From Tubulanus polymorphus (taxonomy: Eukaryota; Nemertea; Palaeonemertea; Tubulaniformes; Tubulanidae), in NCBI RefSeq assembly GCF_964204645.1, contig NC_134026.1:11436450-11500449 (forward strand): a DNA stretch of 64,000 nucleotides, read 5' to 3'. This document shows positions 43,161 through 56,028 of this stretch, one piece after another. The translations under genes were made by a program, and so were the position numbers. A model generated the notes under the pieces. That model saw nothing but the letters and a program-made list of their open reading frames with translations, was not told where the DNA came from and did no database searches. How positions within the stretch are numbered: the stretch's first letter is position 1; every line of letters begins with the position of its first letter.

Positions 43161-44479
43161 ATCAGGGTGTAAAATTAATCAACCACAGTTGATTCAGCTC
43201 TCCAAGGTCCATGAAAGGTGGTATAGTTAATTCAGAGGTGAAATGCATCACTGACCGCATGCAGCCAGAGAATGCTATTTTGAAATAAAGGTCCAATGGC
43301 CCTGTCGCTCATCATCAAATCATTGAGTGTATATTGTCAAAAATATTATACTGAGAATTAATTTGGATTGCAATCGAATGTAGAATAGATTACCGAATTA
43401 AAACCATCATCTGACGATATGCTGAACAAACTCTTCAAACAACAATCTTTTATTCTAAAATCTAATCAATTCATTAATTCTTAGCCTCTAGTTACATGAT
43501 TAATGCATACATGATACAAGATACTAGCAATTTCCTGATTTTATCATCCTTGAATTAAATTAAAAAACGCGCACGACGCACGTATCCTCTGTGTTTATTT
43601 TTTTTAACAGCACGCGTGTAAAAACTATACTCTACATTCTATATTGATCGCTTCGGACGGATTTCCGTAGTACGATAACAATATATATGTGTGTAGACTA
43701 AATCACTGGTGAAAAAACTGACTGTTGATTGGATGAATAGCTGAGAACATTCCACTGCCCGCTTTTGTCTACAGACTACTTAGTCCATTATAAATTTATC
43801 ATCGCTCACAATTCTCTACCTAACAACGTACTAAAATTTAATAGAGTAGAGCAGTAGGTTCATAAAAAAAGCCAGATGGCGACAGCTGCGCTTAAACCGT
43901 ACGGGTTAGCAGGTCTTTAAGGCATTGAAAAGACAAATCTAAGCCAACACTCCATTGGTATCGTCATACTTGCTAGTTTGGATACTGAATTGAAGAGCTT
44001 ACTCAGTTACATTCGTAACACCGAACAAATTATAAGCGAACATACAATACCTAGACGTATGAAACGCTTGCCATTTTGTTTTGGGTTCCAAATTGGCTTT
44101 TCCCAATGGGCTTTCCCAATTACATCAGAAGTGCCGAAATTCCCGGAATTCCCACAAACAGCCAATCACATTCATTGTAGCTCAGGTAACGAGGTCAACT
44201 CAAATAAATAGAAGCGAGAAAATTTAGGGCGTTAATAAAGTGAGGGCCTGTAGGTCGAAAAGTACATTGAGATGAGTCGCACAAAAAATGGCAACACTTC
44301 CAGGAAGGATTGAACTTCTATTTATTTCAATTCCAGGTATGCAAATTGTCATATGTAAAATTGACCATTACTTAGTGCTAAAAAGCAGGGATTTTACCTG
44401 TTTTTCAAGAATAAGTCCCCTGAAAATAACTAGATCACTATGAAAATTTCGTGGGCTCAAGAACTCGTTAAGCCAAACC
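43161..44479. other. Unassigned DNA between hAT halves
   Basis: No gene recognised. 44125-44240 (ending ACAAACAGCCAATCACATTC and following) resembles 30195-30310 upstream of R2 copy 1, suggesting it belongs to the same repeat family. Confidence 0.4.
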
Positions 44480-45349
44480 ATGACACCAAAAATCAGCAAT
44501 ATTTCAATGGAAACTGCTTCACCAGACCGTTTGCATAGGCAAACCTATGGTTCGCCAAAAATTGAATTAGTTCTTAATATATGTACTGGAATTCGAAAAA
44601 TTCAAGCGGAAAAGAAAATTGAGCAAAGTAGAGACGATGAATCTGGTGATGAATTAGATTATGGAGAAAGTTTTGCAGATTCTGAAATCAGTAATTTGTT
44701 TACCCATTTTGAGACATGTTTAGCTCTTGAGTGTACTTGTACCACTATATCGGAAGATTTGCATGATTTAGCAGGTCACGCATTGGTGTTTCTTGCACCT
44801 GAACAGAGTAATTACATAGAAACATGGAAATTGATCTTCCAATCATCCCGCTCTGAGGAGAGATGGAAAAATATCCTAATGCTGATTGAGCTTCCCTTAA
44901 CCATTCCAGCCAGCAATGCAAAACTAGAAAGAATGTTTTCTAAGCTAAAAAGAGTGAAAAGTGACTATAGATGCGCACTGGGCAAAATGAGGGTGACAAA
45001 TCTATTATGAATTGTGGAGGAGGGGCCAGATTTAAATTCAATCAATTCAGGTGATGTTGTTACTAAATGGTATATGAAGAAAACTAGGAGACCAAATCGT
45101 AAAACCACTCTGACAGGCAAGAGAAAAATGTATGATAGTAGTAAGAGAAAAAAGGTAAAATATTACAATGTCAATCATAATGTATCATCTGATGATGATT
45201 TGGACAGTAATTCAGCAGCAGAGTCTTCCCAGTCACTGTCAGCAGATGAGGATACCCAGGTTGACGATGAGCAGAATTATGAGCACTGGTGGTATGAAAA
45301 TATAGAGGCTTCTAGCAGTGACATTGACAGTTTTGAAGGATTTGATTAA
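44480..45349 (+). pseudogene. hAT transposase C-terminal dimerisation region
   Basis: One frame from 44480 to 45349 with a single TGA at 45008-45010. It carries RWKNILMLIELPLTIPASNA, then KLERMFSKLKRVKSDYR and LGKMRVTNLL, the conserved hAT family C-terminal dimerisation motif, followed by an acidic and Lys-rich tail (KWYMKKTRRPNRKTT; runs of Ser/Asp). The TGA sits where Arg is usual (LLRI), so it is probably a CGA to TGA change. The part before the motif is acidic. It continues the element at 41090-42502 on the same strand. Confidence 0.85.
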
Positions 45350-48300
45350 GCCAACATCACCTGATTTGACATCCCCACTCAGCAATATTCTTGGAGGATG
45401 CAATTAACTTGATCTGAAGTATGGTTAGGTAAGAAGACATACTGTAGCTCTCTGCTGACTGGTTAGGCTAAGGCCTAAGATTTTGTACAGTCAAAAATTA
45501 AGGTAAGACTCATTTACCATGCAATTATAATGTTATTTTTGTTATATTTTATAGAAATAGTTTTGTTTCATTGTTTTATGTTGATAAGAAGTTTGGTTAT
45601 TAAAAAGTTAATTTTGATAATGATAATTTTGCAATTTAATATATTATTCTTTGTCTTTTTTCTTCGTATTTCAAAATGTCAGGCACAAAATCAAAATGTC
45701 AGGCACCAAACGGTTGGTGCCTGACATTTGTCAGTCACGGAGAAATCCTTATTAACAGGCTTGCAACGAGGTTTTACATGTATTCAATCGCATCAATTAT
45801 ACGCCGAGAACTAATGAAACAAATGCTCACATATAAAGACGTACCGAGATTTTACAAAATTGGCTCAATGCAAACTATTCTTTTTTTCAGGGTTGTATTG
45901 GTGAAAAAAACCCGTAACAATGTTCTAAAAGAGAACACCATTTTTCCCATGATTTTACAGACCAGTAAAGGAAAATCAGCTGCGTACGAACCATGATCAG
46001 AATGACCTGTAAACATAGGCTTTAGTTTCGGCATATATTCTTGATAACCGGCAGTGAATAAAACATAACACTAACGAACTAACATTAATAGTATCGAGCA
46101 AGCATTGGGAGCAGGGTATAGATTAATACCAATCCAACATAAAACTCAGGAGATTCGAATCCCACCAAAGACGATTGAAAGTTAATTGAACTAAAATAGT
46201 ATCGCGTCATAATATCAGATCCAGTGGCTTCTGTTTTGGAGTTGACTACGAGTGTATGCACGTTTTAAGAATACTATGCAAACAACGCAAAATAAAGCCA
46301 TGAACACTGATTTTCTTTTATTTCAATGTATGTTCCATTGAAAATACGAAATATCACTCTCTGATCAAATATCTGAATAATGAAATGAAGCTGTTATGAA
46401 ATAATTTCGCGGCTCAAAAAACGCTATTAAAGGTTTTTGGTTTTATGTACATAAGTACAGGATCGCACTACTTTCTTTATTGATTTTAGAGAGACACGAT
46501 TTTTCGAGTCAAATTATTAGCATCGGTGACCTAGTCACTAAAGCTGACAATTTGGAGAAATGTATTGGACAAGTAACAAACAATTGATAAACCCTAAATC
46601 TACTAAGTCTAAAAATGGCAATAAAAGATAATCAATGCTAAGTTTGGTTCAGTTAAAAAAACGTAAATTTCAAAAACAATGGGGAAAGGATGAGGTATGG
46701 GGAAAGGATCCGCAACCTCCCACCCGTAAGAAGCTCATAATTTTGGCCAGACTAATGTGTAACAGGAAAATCCATTCTAAAATACGTACCTGGAAGAGGT
46801 TTGTAGAATTTATCATAAATCAACAGCAAATCCATTAAACAGTTATGCCCAACAAGTGGCTGTAAGACAGATAGGTAACCAAGAGAAACTTTACGTGACA
46901 AAACGAAACTAAAGTTAGCATTATCTTCCCAATCCGAGATACCTTTTTGGCTTGAATCATTCCTCTAATGATTTTAGTTACACCTAAAATTCTATTCAAT
47001 ATCCTGTAAATCACACAACAAAATAAAGTTAAAAACAATTTTTCTTATGAGGATTTTCGTATATGCATACATAACAATTGCATTTGAAAGACACAAGGTA
47101 ATATTCAAGCTCTTACTTATTTTGTTCATCAACTTCCTTGGTTTTCTCCTGGCTCTCAAATTTATTTCGGTCTTCTTCTTTTATTTTTTCAACAAAAACT
47201 TTTTCGTCATGAATACTTGGCCAAATATCATTAAATCTCTGTCTGATTTCACCAATAAGGACATATTCTGATAAACCTGTAGGCAATATGTAGTAATGAG
47301 ATTTTTCGCGTAGAATGTGCATTATAAATCTCTTATCCAATAACTGATTAAGTGCAGTTGCCATCATGTTGGTAGTTACCATGGTAGTCATGTTGGCAAT
47401 TATTTTGAGAGCAGTTCTAGACTCATGAGTTGTAACAGGACCTGACATGACATATAGCATTAATGTGTAACTACTGATGACTCAGCAATGCAGCATTAAA
47501 TGCTTCTCACTCTATGGTTTATGCAGCTGTCAACTTGCTGTCTGTATCCACCTCCTCGACAGACTATCAATATCTTTATGACAAGAAATTGTTAATATGC
47601 ACTATTCACATGATAGTGCATGTTTAATTCTTCATCAAAGTTAAACGTCAGTAATGCTTAACTGCTAGAGTCTGAGCATTTATAATCTCTAAAGATATCA
47701 TTATAGGGCTACTCTTTATTTCAGAAAGATTCAGAATATGGTGCTTGCCATTAGTTACCACAGCGGTGCAAAGTTGCAGGAATCAATTGCAGTTTCTTTG
47801 AACCCTTTAACTAGGCCTTAGGCCATATAGCGTCTGTGTGACGCTCTAACACACGTGTGAAGCACGAATATACGTAACAATACATGTGTTCTTCCAAAAA
47901 GAAGCCTCATTCGCAAGGTTTCATATGTTAGCAAAAATGAACTTCGCTTTAAAGCGTGAGCCCACGACTATTGTCTATTTTGGTCAGAAAAAATGGCAAA
48001 TTATTTTGAAAAGGTCATAAGAGATGGACATCTACAAGTTTACATATTGCTGTAATACTAGCAGCGAGCACAAAAGGCCTAAAACTACCATTGGCGATTG
48101 GCGATCAATCCAAATATAGAAAATATTGGCAAAAACCATAGGAAAGGGTACAGTACTCGACGGAAATACACACGTCTGGGAAAGTTATGAATACAGCCAA
48201 TACAAATAGATTGTTTGGCCTCATTACAATAAATCATTTTGTATTGCATCCATCGCAAGAAAGTTATTTCAAATAGAGACAGCACCCCTTTAGCTTTTTC

Positions 48301-48400
48301 ACATAGACTGAGATTTCTATCGTTCATAGTGAGAAGATATTATTTCTTGCATAGAACACTGTAATAATGCCTGAGGTAACTAGGGGTCCAGGGACACCAT
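45350..48400. other. Mostly unassigned; R2 scrap at 45775-45885
   Basis: 45775-45885 is a third, diverged copy of R2 block b (TCAATCGCATCAATTATACG ... ATGCTCACATA). A tandem pair of TCAAAATGTCAGGCAC lies near 45670-45710. Short open frames near 46635-46838 and 48085-48327 have no motif I recognise. Confidence 0.45.
47113..47460 (-). CDS. Hypothetical 115-aa ORF
   Basis: An undamaged frame of 115 codons from ATG 47460 to a stop at 47113. Met/Thr-rich N-terminal helix (ALKIIANMTTMVTTNMMATA), a mixed middle (HILREKSHYYILPTGLSEYV) and an acidic Lys/Glu-rich tail (EKIKEEDRNKFESQEKTKEV). The overlapping plus frame is shorter and looks like chance. No family recognised, no splice or promoter evidence. 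It could be an exon or a random open frame. Confidence 0.25.
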   Translation of the reverse strand: MLYVMSGPVTTHESRTALKIIANMTTMVTTNMMATALNQLLDKRFIMHILREKSHYYILPTGLSEYVLIGEIRQRFNDIWPSIHDEKVFVEKIKEEDRNKFESQEKTKEVDEQNK

Positions 48401-49620
48401 ACCCACTTGGGAAGTGGTTTGAAATGCTCAACAAACAGAAAATTTCAATAACGCCCCTGCTATACATATTAAGATAATAATGACCTTAAAACTCACCACA
48501 ATATTAAGTGGTTACAAAATAAGCCTAGAGACCAAAACAATATGAAAATACTAAGTTCTTCAGCTATTTGATGCCCCTGGTAACCATATTCAAAAACCAA
48601 GGAGCTTTAAACTCACTACAATCGTAAAGCATGTCACAAGGTACAATTTTGCAATTCGTTGTGGTTACTAAATATGCCTAGGTACCAATACAATATGAAA
48701 TAACTAAAGTTGTTTGGTATTCAAAGCCCCTGGTGATAGAAACTGGTGACCTGGAAACTTTTCACAATCATAGAAAATGTCATGAGCTACAATTTTGCAA
48801 TTGTTTGTGGTGGGAAAATATGCCAAGGTATCAATTAAATATTAATATACTAAGTTATTCGACTATTCAATGCCCGCTGGTGGCCATTTACAACTAGGGA
48901 TCCAGGGGCACCATGCCCAATTGGTGGTTTCAAATGCTAAATATTCTAACAGATTCAGTATTCAACGCCCCCTGGTGACCATGTACAAAACCCAATGACC
49001 TTGAAACTCAGCACAATGATAGAATATATCGAGAACTAGAACTTAGCTATCGATTGTGGTTACAAAATATGCATAGGTACCAAATGCATAGATACTAAGC
49101 TATCCTACTATTCAACGCCCCCTGGTAACCATATGCAAAAAGCAAATACCTTGAAGCTTACCACAATCATAGAACATGTCATGAGTTAGAATTTTGCAAT
49201 TTATTGTGGTAACAAAATATGCCGAGGTATCAATATAATATGGAAATACTAAGCAGTTCTACTATTCAACGCCCCCTGGGGACCATATACTGAAACCAAT
49301 GACCTTGAAACTCACCACAATCATAAGATATGTGAAGAGTTGCAGCTTTGCAATTGATTGTGGTCACAAAATATGCATAGATACTAATACAATATGAAAA
49401 ACTAATAATATGTAATTTATTGTACAATTCAACGTCCCCTGGCGACCATATACACAACCAATGACATTGGAACTCACCAAAATCATAGAACATTCCAAGA
49501 GCTACAAGTATGCAATTGATTGTAGTTACAAAATATGCATACCAGGTACCATTATAAATAGACAAATTGTATATTATTCAATATCTAACTCCTCCTGGTA
49601 GCAAGAACAAAGAATTGGGT
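48400..49620. repeat. Satellite-like array, about 150-bp unit
   Basis: CGCCCCCTGGTGACCAT-type cores occur near 48574, 48727, 48872, 48969, 49119, 49270, 49434 and 49594. Each is followed by CAATGACCTTGAAACTCACC, ACAATCATAGAACATGTCA, a TTTGCAATTGATTGTGGTTA block and a TGCATAGGTACCAATA block. Units are diverged and one is shortened. Non-coding. Confidence 0.85.
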
Positions 49621-50344
49621 GATCTCAAATTCCATATATGTCTGTGAGGAGATTTATCCTATGACTGTGCTTATAATGATCGAATATGAAGGCTATATGT
49701 TCATACCTGCTGTAATTTTCCTCAAAAATAATTTTTCCACCTACGAAGGGATGAGTACCGATGACACTATGATGGCCACCAATTGATTGATAATTTGCTG
49801 ATCCAAAATACTGTCACATGCATTAAGATCCCTTTTCATAGAATACCCACCACAAGTTGCGATGAAAAATACCAAACCAGAGTTCAGGCCAAAATAGATT
49901 TTTTTTGGGCACAAAAAAGGTCACAGGACGGCCATCTTGAGTCTCATCACCCCATTTCTTTTCACGCTGATGGGCCCTTGGGGAATACAACTATTCCTGA
50001 ACGATCAAGGTAATTGATTAAAGCGTCTTCAAAGTTTTCCTTGAAAACTTCAAAAGTGTAATACCTGCTAAATTTGGCAAAAAATGGCTGCCAGTTGGCC
50101 ATCTTGAATTTGACCGGGCCAATTTTTGGGCTCAAGATACATGTATAAACCAAATATCAAGACATTACCTTGCAGCGTCTTCAAAACTTCTCAAAACTAT
50201 TGAGCCTCGAATGCCCCCGGCCTGAACTTCACCGCCACATGAAGTTACAGGGTTCGTGGTAAATGCGTTAGAAATATTGAGGCCACAATTCTTACTATAA
50301 GAATGATATTAGAGAACATGTGTACAAAGAGTAAAAAATTTATC
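49621..50344. other. Unassigned DNA between satellite blocks
   Basis: No gene recognised; contains TCTTCAAAGTTTTCCTTGAAA-like and CTTCAAAACTTCTCAAAACT-like inverted bits near 50020-50200. Confidence 0.4.
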
Positions 50345-50700
50345 ACCTCTACGCTGTTTTCCCCTGATGGCCATAATTTGAATCAGTCAACAATTGCGGC
50401 CTCTAGGCTGTTAACGTCGTTTGTCATGTTTTGCCCCCTGGTGGCCATAATTTGAATCGAATCAACCCAATTTCAAATACGGTTTTGGGTAAAGTGATAT
50501 CCTACTTGTGTACCAAGTTTGTAATGAATTGGTGAAGAATTGCGGACTCTTGGCTGTTAAAATAGTTTTTCATGTCGGCCCCCTGGTGGCCATAATTTTA
50601 ATCGACTGGACCCAATTTTGAATGGAGCTCTTCCCCAAGTGATATCCTACTTGTGCACCAAGTTTGAAATAAATCAGTCAACTATTGCGGCCTCTAAACA
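50345..50700. repeat. Second satellite family, about 160-bp unit
   Basis: GCCCCCTGGTGGCCATAATT, then TTGAATCGAATC, AAGTGATATCCTACTTGTG, ACCAAGTTTGAAATAAATC, GGTCAACAATTGCGGCCTCT, GGCTGTTAACGTC; two full units and one partial. The same unit recurs at 54690-54890 and, partly, 55165-55250. It shares only the CCCCCTGG(T)GGCCAT core with the 150-bp array. Confidence 0.85.
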
Positions 50701-51017
50701 TCATTTTTCATGTCGCTGGGCCGGATTTATGTCCAGTAACCGAAACATATTCCCAATCCAAAGCTAATTAATTTCTCCCAAATTGAATAAAAAATTCCCA
50801 ATGAACTCTTATATTCTATACAATAAAGTAATTGAAGTTGTGTTCTACTATATGCGCCGCTAGCTGCCGGTTGGTAGTTCTACCAGACTGATTGCATCAA
50901 TGTTTCCATGAATTAGTCATATAAGAAAAGAAAAACCGAGAGTATGCTCTAAAGATTTCTGTTTTGTTTTGTTCTTTCTTTATTCGTCGATCAGCCGTGT
51001 TTCCGGACTGAGCCCAT

Positions 51018-51042
51018 GTCAGGCGCGGATCCAGGGCCATTC
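51018..51042 (+). repeat. hAT-type terminal inverted repeat (5' end)
   Basis: CAGGCGCGGATCCAGGGCCA resembles the CAGGGGCGGATC-type ends of hAT elements. It lies 0.5 kb upstream of the second hAT gene. The matching right end was not found. Confidence 0.45.
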
Positions 51043-51544
51043 GGTGACTACAGCACAGTGAGGGCACCAAATTTGAAAAGGGCCAGTATTAATGCCCAGC
51101 GAGTGAGTTTGAGTTTGAGTGCCATTTATTGGTATCATGCCACTAAATTTGCGTTCACTTTCAATTTTCTTGTGCTTTTTTTTTAGATTTTTGACGAAAT
51201 TTGCCCTTTTTCGATTAGATTTATATAGCGACAATAATGTCTCTTTTACAATAGTGCCCTTTTGAGTAAAGGAAAATGCCTTAGATTAATTTTGGGCAAT
51301 TTATTTTCATTCACATTTTGCTTTAGTCCTAGCACAGAAAGGCAATTATTTTTTATGGCGCACAAATTGTGTGCCCTTTTATTTACTTATTTCCAGAAAC
51401 AAACATTTTTCGAAGGCATTTGAAAACTGCGACTACCGCACGTGCTGCATGTGCGATAGTCGATAAAATGATATTATTGTTGAGAAACATTGTCAATTTC
51501 AATAGGCATCTGGTATCCTAAGGTATTGTTTTTTTTTCTATAGC

Positions 51545-53968
51545 CGGTGCTGTATCTGATGTCAATGAACCACTAGTAGCCAAAGGTCCTTCCGAATCTG
51601 ATCGTGACGATTCCACCGTCCCCGCTGATGAATCAGTAGCTGATGTCATTGAATCTACGGAAGCCGAATCCATACCCGGTCCTTCCGAATTCGATCGTAG
51701 ACGATTCCACCGTCCCCACTGATGAATCAAGAGGCGATGCGATTGAATCTACGCAAGCCGAATCTATACCTGGTCCCGAATCTGATCGTGACGATGAATC
51801 ATCTGATATTTATGTGACTGATGATGAGATCACGTCAAACAAAGTAGACGGCAGATTTATTGACTGCATTTCTAAGTATGTAAATTTGTACAAATGGGCT
51901 TCATATAGTTTTCTAAGGGTGGTTGACTGTGTAGGGTATTTTTCCAATTCTAAGATGTCAAATTTGTTAGCATCATCTAGCTTTAAAGTGGACGATCATC
52001 CGAACAGGCAATTCAAAAGGCATTTGGATTCACGTAGCCATAAAGATTCATTACGCAACCAACAGTTGTATAGATCCAATTCCAGTTCGGTAATAGATAA
52101 AATGAAACAAGCTTCAATGACACAAGTCGATGTTAACGGGGTAAAACTGAAAAAAAATGATACAGTGCCTCGAATTCATTGTTCAGAAAAAGTGGGCACA
52201 TGTACATAACTTCAAAGATTTTGTTGAGTTTATCAAAGAAACATTTGAACAAGGAAATATGAAGTTTGACTTAACCACTTACACTTCATATCAGGCAATT
52301 GATGAGATCCTGTCTAGCATGGGCGAGTACATCCAAACGATAGATTTTAATAATTGGCGGGAAGCGCCTGTTAACACTCTCCTCACAGATGCTGCGACAT
52401 ATAAGTCTCGTCATCAGCAGTTTTGTATATTGGGGCGATGGCCTTGGGTGGATGGTCAGGTAGTGGAGAAATTCATCAGCATCGAGCCCATTAGCCAGGA
52501 AGGGGAAGAATACCTTGCAGATATAATAAAACAATTTCTCAAAGACAAAAATATCGACCCCAAAAAAACCTGATTTTTGAAGCATTCAATGGCACAAATG
52601 CCATGTCAGTCCACAAGTCTGGCTTGCAGCGCACATCGCCGAACTTGGCCCCGTTCGTCGAATATATAAACTGCCGTTGTCAATGACTAGCTCTCGTTTT
52701 CGCGCACCTCATAAAGCAATATCCCCATATTGCATTCATGGATACAACACTCCTTGCGCTATGGAATCTATTCCACCAATCTCCGAAAAATCTCGCAGTA
52801 CTCGAGACTTCTCAAGCGATACAGGGTGGGAAACCAATGAAAATGATCATGCCTTCAACTACTAGGTGGTTGTTGCATCGTGATTGTACGATCAGAGTAC
52901 TGAAACGTTAAAAGTTTATCCTTGATGCCTAAGATGCAAAAAGAGTCAGGTGACGCCGAATGGCGTGGAATTAAACTCAATCTGTCAGAACATAAATTCA
53001 TTCTCAGGAACAAATTTCTGAGCGACCTTTTACACATCACTGGCAAAATGAACAAAACGTTTCAATCCAGCCATCTGGACTAGAGAGCTGTACCTGTCCT
53101 TCATGAAACTGCCCTGGAAGAAATTGACAGCATTATTAGCCATGTCAACCGATTAACTGTAGAACCTGTGGCTGCTGCTGCAAACCTGCCTAATTTTGAT
53201 TCCGTCGCCGATTATTTGAAAATCGTGATTGAGAGCTGTGAACTGGGCCCAGTTTCGAGAGGTGGTCGTGGCAAGGAAAAGACCGTGAAAAATTTTGTAG
53301 AATCCTTGGTAGTGCCACTGCTGAAAGAACTGAAAGTCGAACTTTCAAATGCGACCGAAGCGTCAGGACTGCTGACATCGTTTTCTGTTCTCGATCCTAG
53401 AAATTTACCGACTACTGATGATAAAGATTATGGCGTGAATGAGATAAGTTACTAGCAGATTTTTACGGAACCACGAAACAAGACACGTACAACGGAAACA
53501 CTACACTCACTAACCCATTTCTCTGCAGATGAAACTGTTGTGGAGTGGCCTGCCTGTGTAGCGACCATGAAATCGCTGAAAGCGCTATACTTGGCTCGTA
53601 TGTGAAAATATGTGAAAAACGGAACTGATATCGTGCTGTACACCTCAAAGATACTAATGCACGATTTATCGAAATCTGACTGCGGTTGCGGTATCCCTAA
53701 CTGCACACTGCTGCAGAAAGTGCTCTGCTTTGCCCCAGTGGGAACTGTGTCCGTAGAGAGTCTCGTTTGTGTTCTGAACGGCATGAAAACTTCGCAGCCT
53801 GCCCACCTGAAAAGTCAAACTTTGAATAATTTTGTCAGAATAAATATGAATGATCGAAAGTTAACACAGCCTGATTGGGATGCCATAATAGACATATTTA
53901 AATCCAAATGTCAAAAGGGCGAAAACCACAAAGGGGCAAGAAAAGTTCTCTTGCAAACTAGTTCTTAA
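51545..53968 (+). pseudogene. Second hAT transposase, broken
   Basis: After a polypyrimidine tract and TATAG acceptor (51540-51544) the frame opens with an acidic Ser-rich tail repeated about twice (DESVADVIESTEAESIPGP and its near copy, shifted near 51705). Then a finger-like NRQFKRHLDSRSHKD (52010), VQKKWAHVHNFKDFVEFIKE (52170), TLLTDAATYKSRHQQF (52380, position of the first catalytic residues), FNGTNAMSVHKSGLQR (52590), VEYINCRC (52655), TRWLLHRDCTIRVL (52855), and the C-terminal TLLQKVLCFAPVGTVSVES then LNNFVRINMND (53710-53850), the hAT dimerisation motif. Frames change several times and stops interrupt, e.g. near 52680, 52865 and 53455. It resembles hAT proteins related to KIAA1586/C17orf113. 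Confidence 0.75.
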
Positions 53969-54468
53969 GTTAAATTGGATTATTTGAAAGATATCTTACA
54001 GGGGTTGAATACATAATTGTTAGTAAGTTTCTATTTGAGAATTCTCTCATAAACTTTGTTGACGTGGGAGGTAATAGTTTGTATTTTTTAGAATTATCTT
54101 GTAAGCTTTGTTGACGTTGGATGTATATATGCCCTAATTAAGGTAGTATTTTCAGAGAATTTTCTTGTAACTTCGTTGGCGTCAGGTTTTAAATAGATTA
54201 CTATTTTTGTGAATTCTCTGGTAAACATTGTTGACATTGGATGTTTGTACATGAGAATAAGATTTAAATAAAACAACAAACGACTAGTTTTTATGAATAC
54301 AGTATTTATTTACAACGCTTTTTTTAAATACCTTGGCCGACGTGCTGTCATCTCTCATCAGGTTTCACTGAACGTCATCCACTGAGTGACGTCAATAAAA
54401 GGCGGAGAGTTCATTTCCTTCTTTGCTCTCATTCATTCATGGTATGATCACTGTGGGTGGCGTCGAAC
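53969..54468. repeat. Diverged short tandem repeat (54036-54250) and flank
   Basis: Four units of about 50-65 bp with AGAATT(C/A)TCT, TTGTAA, then CTTTGTTGACGTTGGATG, starting near 54039, 54091, 54156 and 54209. The rest of the interval shows nothing. Confidence 0.7.
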
Positions 54469-54544
54469 AGTTTTGGCTGGCTACCAGTGACATAGTTTAA
54501 ATACGATCAGTATTAAATGACGTCACTGGCAGCCAGCCAAAACT
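54469..54544. repeat. 23-bp inverted repeat, short MITE-like hairpin
   Basis: Left arm AGTTTTGGCTGGCTACCAGT+GAC (54469-54491), right arm its reverse complement with one mismatch (54522-54544), loop about 30 bp containing GACATAGTTT/AAATGAC remnants of a longer arm. Confidence 0.8.
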
Positions 54545-54689
54545 ATTGACGTTCAAAGAAGATCGCAAGTAGCCTAAATTACCATGCTATGTTCACTGAA
54601 ACACTCAGCTCGCCGGTAAACTACTTTGAATCGGAAGTTTTTTTTCGCAATTACGTTAGTAACGGACATTTTCCCCAGCGTGATGCCTG

Positions 54690-55260
54690 TGTCAGCGTCC
54701 TGGTGGCCATAATTTGAATCGAATCGACCCAATTTTAAATAGGGTTCTGCTCCAAGTGATATCCTACTTGTGTACCAAGTTTGAAATAAATCGGTCAACA
54801 ATTGCGGCCTGTTGGCTGTTAACGTCTTTTTCTATGTCGGCCCCCTAGTGGCCATAATTTGAATCGAATCGACCTAATTCTAACTCATTCACTCCAGAAT
54901 AGCCAAATTAAAAATTGCGAGCAGCAGACGAAATTTCCACCATTTTGGTTAATAAGGGATTCCCCCTCTGGTACTTCCCATGATCAATAGTGTCTGACGC
55001 GTTGCAAACGGGATTCCATGGAATTCCTCACAAAATTTATGATAATATTGTTAACTTGTATTTTGATTGGTTAAAATCAAGTCATGAAAGCCACTCTTAG
55101 CGGCTTAGCGTATGCAATGGTAAATACGACGAGCCGCTAACAGCGGCTTAACGTAGTCATTGAGTAGAATAGGGTTCAGGCCCAAGTGATATCCTACTTG
55201 TGTACCAAGGTTGAAATAAATCGGTCATCAATTGCGGCCTCTAGGCTGTTAACGTCACTT
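54690..55260. repeat. More copies of the 160-bp satellite family
   Basis: 54700-54890 and 55165-55255 carry the unit described at 50345-50700. Between them is unrelated DNA with an AGCGGCTTA repeat pair (55108, 55143). Confidence 0.8.
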
Positions 55261-56028
55261 GCGGCGGCAGCGTATTCAGACGGGGGTAAATATATATACC
55301 CCCTCTCAACTAAAGTTGAGCCGGGGGAATAATAACTGGATTCCTTTTACGGACGGATGGACAACACACAGACAAAAAGTGAACACAACAAAAACCAATG
55401 ACCTTGAAACTTAAACACAATTTACAAAACTTAGCTTAACAATTGAAAACGGTTACAAAATATCCAAGGTACCAATACAAATAGGCAAATTTTCTATAAT
55501 TCAATATTCACCTCCTCCTGAGTAAACCCAAGTCCACGTGAGGAGATGAATACTACGATGGTGATACAATTTATCGATTGCATAATGCTTGACTGATCAA
55601 AGAATATCTCTGATATGTTTAGGAGTACACCCATCACAAATTTCTATGAAAAATGGCCAACAATATGGGAGCTAAAGGTCTTAGAATTGAGGGCGAAGAA
55701 TAGCTCGTGCAGTGCTTTGCTGGGTCGAAATTAAAGGACTACTGAACAATTTTGTTTTTTCCCTTGAATCAATCCAGTAAGATGTAATAAATGATAATCT
55801 AATGACCTTAGGTATATTTGTTTTCATTTCGAATACTTTTAAGAGGTTTTTTCTTGCTACGGCAAACCAAAATATACGTAGTCGCGATGCTCAGCAATCT
55901 CGGGTAATCCCCTGTGGTGACGTCAGCGCGAGATGTTGAGAACCTGGAAGTATTATCAGCCTCGTTCAGATAGCGATAACAACAGGAGATAAAGTGATTA
56001 TAAACAGATTTTAAAACGATTTTAAACT
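55261..56028. other. Unassigned DNA, possible 5' region of THAP element
   Basis: One further scrap of the 150-bp satellite near 55390-55480 (ACCAATGACCTTGAAACTTA). No TATA box or clear terminal repeat found before the THAP start codon. Confidence 0.35.

Noticed and set aside
46140-46170. GATTCGAATCCCACC resembling a tRNA T-arm
   Set aside because: No acceptor stem or anticodon arm could be folded around it.
53190-53784. Minus-strand frames over the second hAT
   Set aside because: Antisense to hAT coding motifs on the plus strand.
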